A stretch of 39,946 nucleotides of DNA from assembly GCA_020049335.1 (NCBI GenBank), contig JAIFKX010000244.1, positions 1 to 39,946 of the forward strand. Direction: 5' to 3'. The translations under genes and the position numbers were made by a program. The notes beneath the pieces were generated by a model. It made no database searches. It was given only the letters and a program-made list of their open reading frames with translations, and was not told the origin of the DNA. This DNA is from Paludibacter sp. GTDB lineage: Bacteria > Bacteroidota > Bacteroidia > Bacteroidales > Paludibacteraceae. Below, one piece after another: positions 35,569 to 39,946 of this stretch; within the stretch, counting starts at the first letter, position 1, and each line of letters starts with the position of its first letter.

Positions 35569-35822
35569 AGTATATTTTTGTTGACGAATCGTGGGAAGAT
35601 TATTTGTACTGGCAATCGACAGATAAAAAGATGCTAAAGCGTATAAATGAGTTGCTAAAAGATATTTCGCGTCATTCTTTTTCGGGAATTGGAAAACCAG
35701 AACCGCTTAAGTTTAAATACAAGGGTTTTTGGTCGCGCAGAATAAACGACGAACATCGTATAATATATGAGGTGAAAGAAGATGCGATTTTAATTGCAAA
35801 ATGTCGTTTTCATTACGATTAA
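35565..35822 (+). CDS. yoeB: YoeB-family mRNA interferase toxin
   Basis: A ribosome-dependent mRNA endonuclease of 85 residues, the normal YoeB length. The catalytic residues known from E. coli YoeB fall at the same numbers here: Glu46 (in GKPEPLK), Arg65 (in NDEHR), His83 and Tyr84 (in RFHYD). The N-terminal helix pair KYIFVDESWEDYLYW is typical of the family. The toxin therefore looks intact. It follows the antitoxin with a 4-base overlap, and no terminator is evident before the pyrB leader promoter. Confidence 0.96.
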   Translation: MKYIFVDESWEDYLYWQSTDKKMLKRINELLKDISRHSFSGIGKPEPLKFKYKGFWSRRINDEHRIIYEVKEDAILIAKCRFHYD

Positions 35823-35860
35823 TAAAATAGTTTTTACTTTTTTTATTCCGATTTTCTCAC

Positions 35861-35868
35861 TATCTTTG
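35861..35868 (+). promoter_or_regulatory. -7 promoter box for the pyrB leader
   Basis: TATCTTTG matches TAnnTTTG exactly, 38 bases past the toxin stop and 12 before the leader ORF. It predicts transcription starting just before 35881. Confidence 0.6.
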
Positions 35869-35880
35869 TATCCGAAAAAT

Positions 35881-35979
35881 ATGAAAAAAATCAATACAAA
35901 ATATTTTTTCGAGCAGTGCAACTTTCAGCAAATAAGTTGCTTGGACGAATTGCCTTTAAATTTACGTAAACCAATATAA
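35881..35979 (+). CDS. putative pyrB leader peptide (32 aa)
   Basis: The ATG at 35881 opens a 32-codon frame ([13 protein letters not shown]..., ending LRKPI) right after a -7 box. It carries a run of six T (TATTTTTT, about 35902-35909), which on RNA would be a U-rich pause site, then a 7-bp hairpin (GCAACTT 35918-35924 with AAGTTGC 35934-35940). The stop TAA (35977-35979) lies in the 5' arm of an intrinsic terminator. A ribosome reaching the stop would cover that arm and keep the terminator open. This matches the E. coli pyrBI leader logic. Translation is not proven. The same frame is open upstream to 35794, but the promoter lies between. Confidence 0.6.
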   Translation: MKKINTKYFFEQCNFQQISCLDELPLNLRKPI

Positions 35980-36007
35980 ATCAGGAAGATTTGTGTTGGT
36001 TTTTTTT
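35971..36007 (+). terminator. intrinsic terminator / attenuator in the pyrB leader
   Basis: CCAATATAAATC (35971-35982) pairs with GATTTGTGTTGG (35988-35999), 12 bp with two G-U pairs, 5-base loop AGGAA, followed by eight T (36000-36007). The leader ORF stop codon is in the left arm, and pyrB starts 58 bases after the T-run. Confidence 0.85.
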
Positions 36008-36065
36008 AGTTCCTAACCTTATTTTGGGGACAAAGAAAAAAGAAAAGATTATCAGAAATAATACC

Positions 36066-36968
36066 ATGAGTAAAAACAGTTTAGTGTCCATCTCCGATTA
36101 CAGCAAGGAAGAAATTCTTTCGATACTTTTATCGGCGGCAGATTTTGAAGCCAATCCCAATCGAAAAACTTTAGACGGAAAGGTAATTGCTACTTTATTT
36201 TTTGAGCCATCAACACGTACACGTTTGAGTTTCGAAACAGCAGTTATTCGTCTTGGAGGCTCCATTATCGGTTTTTCGGATGCTGCCACCAGTAGTTCGT
36301 CGAAGGGTGAAACGCTAAACGACACCATCCACATGGTAAGTTGCTATGCCGATGCGATTGTTATGCGTCATCCACTCGATGGTGCTGCTCGGTACGCCTC
36401 TGAAATATCCCCTGTGCCTATTATTAATGCAGGCGACGGTTCGAATCAGCATCCTTCGCAAACCTTGCTCGATTTGTATTCGATACTTAAAACGCAAGGA
36501 ACGCTCGAAAATTTAACAATATGCCTTGTCGGCGATTTAAAATATGGTCGCACCGTACATTCGTTATTGATGGCGATGTCGCATTTCAATCCAACTTTTA
36601 AATTTATTGCACCCGACGAATTGAAAATGCCCGAAGAATATAAGGTATTTTGTAGGAAAAATGGTATTAAATTTACGGAGATAGCAGATTTAAACGAAAG
36701 TTTTAATGATGCAGACATTCTATATATGACACGTGTGCAAAAAGAACGATTTCAGGATTTAATGGAATACGAACGAGTTAAAAATGTATATACACTTAAA
36801 AATGATATGCTTACAAAGTCGAAACCGAATTTACGCATTCTACATCCACTTCCTCGAGTAAACGAAATAGACCCCGATGTTGATAAAAATGAAAAGGCTT
36901 ATTACTTTAAGCAGGCACAAAATGGTTTATATGTAAGGCAAGCTATTATGTGTAAAATGTTGAATTGA
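36066..36968 (+). CDS. pyrB: aspartate carbamoyltransferase, catalytic subunit
   Basis: Condenses carbamoyl phosphate and aspartate, the first committed step of pyrimidine synthesis. From the ATG at 36066 the protein has 301 residues ([14 protein letters not shown]...). The carbamoyl-phosphate site [13 protein letters not shown] is at residues 45-57, SSSKGE holds the loop lysine, and [10 protein letters not shown] is near residue 130. The aspartate site lies near [10 protein letters not shown]. The frame is open upstream to 35991, but that part is the T-run and leader. PyrI follows 65 bases later, so this is the regulated dodecameric type. Confidence 0.97.
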   Translation: MSKNSLVSISDYSKEEILSILLSAADFEANPNRKTLDGKVIATLFFEPSTRTRLSFETAVIRLGGSIIGFSDAATSSSSKGETLNDTIHMVSCYADAIVMRHPLDGAARYASEISPVPIINAGDGSNQHPSQTLLDLYSILKTQGTLENLTICLVGDLKYGRTVHSLLMAMSHFNPTFKFIAPDELKMPEEYKVFCRKNGIKFTEIADLNESFNDADILYMTRVQKERFQDLMEYERVKNVYTLKNDMLTKSKPNLRILHPLPRVNEIDPDVDKNEKAYYFKQAQNGLYVRQAIMCKMLN

Positions 36969-37033
36969 GAGAAGGCTTAGGTAAGATATGAAAATTCGTA
37001 AAATTTGATTTAATTCGAGATAATTCGCATTCG

Positions 37034-37489
37034 ATGGAAAAAAAATTAAAAGTAGCAGCGCTAAGAGATGGAACAGTGATTGATCATATTCCATCGGATA
37101 AACTCTTTAAAGTAGTGCATATTCTGCATTTAGATACCTGTTTGAATCAGATTACATTGGCCAATAATCTCGAAAGTAAAAAGATTGGCTCAAAAGGATT
37201 GGTGAAGATTGCCGATAGAGCGCTTGCAGTAAACGAAACAAATAAATTGGCACTTATTTGCCCCGATGCTAAAATAAACATTATCAGAGACTTTGAGGTG
37301 GTTGAGAAGCGTCCGCTTATTTTGCCCGATGAGATTCGCGAGGTAATACAATGTGCAAATCCAAATTGCATTACGAATCACCAGCCTATTCAAACGAGTT
37401 TTTATGTATTGAAAAATGCTGATTCCACAATGTTGAAATGTCGCTATTGTGAACGCGAAGTAAAAGTAGAAGACGTGAAGTTAAAATGA
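37034..37489 (+). CDS. pyrI: aspartate carbamoyltransferase, regulatory subunit
   Basis: Binds nucleotides as feedback effectors and zinc to dock onto PyrB. 151 residues, normal length. The N-terminal allosteric domain includes KVAALRDGTVIDHIPSDK. The zinc site is Cys107-x4-Cys112 and Cys136-x2-Cys139. It lies 65 bases after pyrB, with a spacer made of AATTCG-like words, and is probably on the same transcript. All zinc residues are intact, so allosteric control is expected. Confidence 0.96.
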   Translation: MEKKLKVAALRDGTVIDHIPSDKLFKVVHILHLDTCLNQITLANNLESKKIGSKGLVKIADRALAVNETNKLALICPDAKINIIRDFEVVEKRPLILPDEIREVIQCANPNCITNHQPIQTSFYVLKNADSTMLKCRYCEREVKVEDVKLK

Positions 37490-37531
37490 TGTGTTGATGA
37501 AAAAATGATATGAAAATGCGATAATTTGAAA

Positions 37532-39151
37532 ATGAAGCGGATAAAAGTATTTATATCAAGTGTACAGAGCGAGTTCTCGACTGAAAGAGAGACGCTTTAT
37601 AGGCATCTCGAAACAGACCCATTCCTAAAGGTTTATTTTGAGCCTATACTATTTGAAAAAATGCCAGCATCCTGCAAATCTGCCGAAGAACTTTATTTAG
37701 AGGGAGTTAAAAGTGCTGATGTTTTTGTTATTTTGTTGGGAAATGAATATGGAACTATAAATTCGGCAGGTATTTCGGCAACCGAACTTGAGTTTGACAC
37801 GGCTTTGGAGCATAATATTGATGCTTTTGCTTTTATTAAAGAAAAACCTTTAGGAACTATTCACGCAAAAGAAAAGGCTTTATTAAGTAAGGTAGAAAAT
37901 CATGTAACATATAAACGCTTCGACGAAACATTCGATTTGGTACAAGAAGTAAACAGATCGTTTGTAGCTCATTTACAGCAAATTGGTTATTTACTAACCA
38001 CCGCTTTTGATGCTACAATGCATCCGAATGCTATTTTGAGTGAAATTGATACCGAATTGGTATATAATTTTTTGGATATTGCGGGCTCAAGGCGCAATTT
38101 CCCTTTTCGTAGAGGAAGTTCTATTAAAAAAGTTTTAACACATTTGAATTTATTGTCGGAAAACGAAAAAATTGGAAATAGTGCATTGCTTGCATTTACT
38201 TCAAATCCACAGAGATATTTTCCGACAGCTATTGTTAAATGTGCTCATTTTCATGGATATAATGTGGAAAAACCAATTCCTAACCATCAAATTTTTAAAG
38301 GAACTGTTTTTGAGCAAATATCTGAGGCTGTAGATTTTGTATTAGCAAAAATTGACGTATCGGTAGGTACACGTGATAAATCTATTCAAGCTCCCATAGC
38401 TTACGAAATTCCTCGTGCAGTAATTACTGAAGTTATTGTAAATGCAGTAGCTCATCGCGATTATTGCAGCAATGGAAGTGTTGAAGTTTGGTTGTTTAAA
38501 GATAGATTAGAAGTTCGAAATCCGGGACATTTACCCAAGGAATTGAGCCTTGAAAAGCTCGAACATGACCATGGCTCTTATCCCTATAATCCGAATTTAG
38601 CAGAGATACTTTATCAGACAGGATTGATTGAAAGATTTGGGACAGGAACAGCTGAAATTTTTCGTTTAACAGAACACTTAGGATTACAAAAACCAGACTT
38701 CCATTCGAACGAAGGATTTAAAGTGATAATCTGGAGAAAGTCTCATAATCAAGATGTTAAATCAGGTTTTACCGCACATGATACCGCACATGATACCGCA
38801 CATGATACCGCACATGATACCGCACATGATACCGCACATGATACCGTACATGATACCGCACATGATGCCCTATCAGAAATAGTATTTTTGAGCCTTTCGG
38901 AGTTAACAGATAGAGTAGTTTTGATTCTAAAAAATGAAATGAGTAGAGAGGAATTGATGGATAAATTAGATTTAAAACATCGTCAGAATTTTGCATTAAA
39001 TTACTTAGAGCCTTCATTAAAATTGGGATTTGTAGAGATGACAATTCCAAGTAAGCCCAAAAGCAAACTTCAAAAATATAAACTCACTTCAAAGGGACTA
39101 AAATTGCAGAAAAAGCTTAAAAATGAATACAAGTCGAACCAAGAAATATAA
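37532..39151 (+). CDS. DUF4062 / HATPase_c_4 protein with tetrapeptide repeats
   Basis: A 539-residue protein from ATG 37532. Residues 2-85 are DUF4062 (KVFISSVQSEFSTERETL, then ADVFVILLGNEYG). A linker of the kind found in AlbA_2/HATPase regulators follows, and at about 293-380 a HATPase_c_4 domain with the N box VITEVIVNAVAHRDY, NPGHLP and RFGTGTAEI. Residues 414-445 are eight near-identical TAHD tetrapeptides (one TVHD), coded by a 12-bp tandem repeat. The C-terminal 94 residues look like a winged helix (LSELTDRVVLILKNEMSREELMDKL). Related AlbA/HATPase proteins are putative transcriptional regulators; DUF4062 also occurs in NLR-like and defence proteins. Its role here is unknown. It begins 42 bases after pyrI. 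Confidence 0.85.
   Translation: MKRIKVFISSVQSEFSTERETLYRHLETDPFLKVYFEPILFEKMPASCKSAEELYLEGVKSADVFVILLGNEYGTINSAGISATELEFDTALEHNIDAFAFIKEKPLGTIHAKEKALLSKVENHVTYKRFDETFDLVQEVNRSFVAHLQQIGYLLTTAFDATMHPNAILSEIDTELVYNFLDIAGSRRNFPFRRGSSIKKVLTHLNLLSENEKIGNSALLAFTSNPQRYFPTAIVKCAHFHGYNVEKPIPNHQIFKGTVFEQISEAVDFVLAKIDVSVGTRDKSIQAPIAYEIPRAVITEVIVNAVAHRDYCSNGSVEVWLFKDRLEVRNPGHLPKELSLEKLEHDHGSYPYNPNLAEILYQTGLIERFGTGTAEIFRLTEHLGLQKPDFHSNEGFKVIIWRKSHNQDVKSGFTAHDTAHDTAHDTAHDTAHDTAHDTVHDTAHDALSEIVFLSLSELTDRVVLILKNEMSREELMDKLDLKHRQNFALNYLEPSLKLGFVEMTIPSKPKSKLQKYKLTSKGLKLQKKLKNEYKSNQEI
38771..38866 (+). repeat. 12-bp tandem repeat coding for TAHD units, eight copies
   Basis: Eight units of ACCGCACATGAT start at 38771 and follow without gaps to 38866. 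The seventh has ACCGTACATGAT (TVHD); the rest are identical. Each unit is four codons, so gain or loss keeps the frame. It lies between the HATPase and the C-terminal winged-helix-like domain. Confidence 0.97.
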
Positions 39152-39185
39152 CTTTTAGTCTTAAAAAAAAATTGAATATTATAAA

Positions 39186-39800
39186 ATGGTTAATAAAAAT
39201 TCGCTTTCTCAATCAAATTCAAATTCAAATTCAAATGTAAGTTGGAAGCCAGGCACAATGATTTACCCGTTGCCAGCTGCGCTAATTTCGTGTGGAAGTA
39301 GTCCTGAAGAATATAATATGCTCACATTAAGTTGGATGGGTACAATCTGCTCTAATCCACCAATGTGTTATATATCAGTTCGTCCAGAGCGTCATTCGTA
39401 CGAAATAATTAAAAGAACAGGCGAATTTGTTATCAACCTGACGAATGAAGATATGGCTTATGCAACCGATTGGTGTGGCGTGAAAAGTGGCAAAGATTTT
39501 AATAAATTTGCCGAAATGAAACTTACGCCTATAAAAGGGGAAATGGTAAATGCTCCAATTATCAAAGAATCACCGCTTTGCATAGAGTGTAAAGTGAAGG
39601 AAATTATTCCGCTTGGTTCGCACGATATGTTTATTGCCGATGTAGTTAATGTTCAGGCTGATGCAAAATACATTGATGCTGAAACAGATACCTTTGATTT
39701 GGCAAAAGCAAAACTAATAGCCTATTCGCACGGACATTATTATAAAATGGGCGAAGAAATTGGAAAATTTGGTTGGACAGTGCAGAAGAAGAAGAAATGA
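39186..39800 (+). CDS. flavin reductase / flavoredoxin-family protein
   Basis: A 204-residue FMN-binding split-barrel protein. After an unusual Ser/Asn N-terminus it has PGTMIYPLPAALISCGS, then NMLTLSWMGTICSNPPMCYISV and HSYEIIKRTGEFVINL, the pattern of flavin reductase-like domains. The C-terminal part includes GHYYKMGEEIGKFGW, common in this family. Its partner and substrate are unknown. The N-terminus contains four TCAAAT units giving (SN)4, which may be length-variable. The ATG at 39186 is used because it is the first in frame; translation could also begin later, at MIYPLP. It starts 34 bases after the DUF4062 gene. Confidence 0.85.
   Translation: MVNKNSLSQSNSNSNSNVSWKPGTMIYPLPAALISCGSSPEEYNMLTLSWMGTICSNPPMCYISVRPERHSYEIIKRTGEFVINLTNEDMAYATDWCGVKSGKDFNKFAEMKLTPIKGEMVNAPIIKESPLCIECKVKEIIPLGSHDMFIADVVNVQADAKYIDAETDTFDLAKAKLIAYSHGHYYKMGEEIGKFGWTVQKKKK
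39213..39236 (+). repeat. 6-bp tandem repeat (TCAAAT x4) in the flavin reductase N-terminus
   Basis: Four exact TCAAAT units encode SNSNSNSN. The unit is two codons, so changes stay in frame. Confidence 0.9.
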
Positions 39801-39806
39801 AACGAA

Positions 39807-39944
39807 TCTGCCCCTAACCCCTAAAGGGGAATAAGAAATACTAGCATTAATAATTCCAAAAATAAATAATCAATATTTTTGAATACTATAAAAAATATAT
39901 CAGACAAAACTAACTTCAGCTCCCCTTTAGGGGTTGGGGGCAGA
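39807..39944. repeat. 24-bp near-perfect inverted repeat enclosing 90 AT-rich bases
   Basis: The left arm (39807-39830, core CCCCTAACCCCTAAAGGGG) and right arm (39921-39944, core CCCCTTTAGGGGTTGGGGG) are complementary except for one position. The enclosed 90 bases have no open frame. GC-rich arms of this type recur in Bacteroidota intergenic DNA and resemble REP/MITE-like elements. The right arm runs to the window edge, so the element may extend further. Confidence 0.8.
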
Positions 39945-39946
39945 CA

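Noticed and set aside
35794-35979. 61-residue version of the pyrB leader ORF
   Set aside because: Its start overlaps the toxin gene's end and precedes the promoter box at 35861; the 32-codon form from 35881 fits the predicted transcript.
35991-36065. 25-residue N-terminal extension of PyrB
   Set aside because: It is coded by the terminator T-run and spacer; the normal PyrB N-terminus starts at 36066.
38769-39050. Minus-strand frame with HVRY repeats
   Set aside because: It is the antisense reading of the TAHD repeat; the plus-strand gene has recognisable domains on both sides.
37532-39151. Part of a multi-gene defence island
   Set aside because: The neighbours are pyrBI and a flavin reductase; no nuclease, methylase or integrase accompanies the DUF4062 gene, so only the single protein is noted.

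Overview
The window reads as chromosomal DNA of a Bacteroidota bacterium, probably of the Bacteroidales or a neighbouring order. It is AT-rich. Many intergenic regions carry the phylum's -7 promoter box TAnnTTTG, and start codons mostly lack a clear Shine-Dalgarno sequence. Several genes are of types typical of the phylum: a GT3 glycogen synthase, DUF5606, a PG_1098-type methyltransferase and a DUF721/DciA-like protein. The genus cannot be fixed from the sequence. Most genes are housekeeping. No prophage, insertion sequence, CRISPR array or rRNA was seen; one tRNA (Ser, CGA) was found.

Layout. 1-1.6 kb: an AAA-ATPase-like/PD-(D/E)XK protein cut by the left edge. 1.8-6.3 kb: glycogen synthase (GT3) and alpha-glucan phosphorylase (GT35), closed by a strong terminator, then a second hairpin and tRNA-Ser. 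6.4-9.0 kb: a DMT transporter and a TrpB2-type enzyme, each with its own promoter. 9.1-11.3 kb: yicC-gmk-nadD, facing an MBL hydrolase and rsmG across a 21-bp tandem repeat. 12.9-16.1 kb: fabD, aspS and a small unknown gene. 16.3-18.3 kb: an acyl-CoA carboxylase beta subunit and a biotin carrier. 18.3-22.5 kb: pyrK-pyrD, a LysM glucosaminidase, a DciA-like protein, a HEAT-like protein and an XRE regulator. 22.5-23.4 kb: a gene-free, extremely AT-rich stretch with a repeated 11-mer. 23.4-26.6 kb: DUF5606-nif3-zinc ribbon and a lone hisA. 26.7-35.1 kb: DUF3108, DUF4395, folC, an unknown gene, a methyltransferase, tex and a FAD oxidoreductase. 35.3-39.9 kb: a YefM-YoeB toxin-antitoxin pair, pyrB-pyrI with an apparent attenuator leader, a DUF4062/HATPase protein and a flavin reductase, ending in a long inverted repeat.

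Two parts of de novo pyrimidine synthesis lie here: dihydroorotate dehydrogenase B (pyrK-pyrD) and aspartate carbamoyltransferase (pyrB-pyrI), about 14 kb apart. The most interesting signal is ahead of pyrB: a promoter, a 32-codon ORF with an internal hairpin, and an intrinsic terminator whose 5' arm contains that ORF's stop codon. This is the layout of an E. coli pyrBI-type attenuator. Next come the YefM-YoeB promoter with GTAC cores at exact 12-bp steps, the AT-rich stretch upstream of the XRE gene, and the DUF4062 protein with a 12-bp repeat coding for TAHD units.
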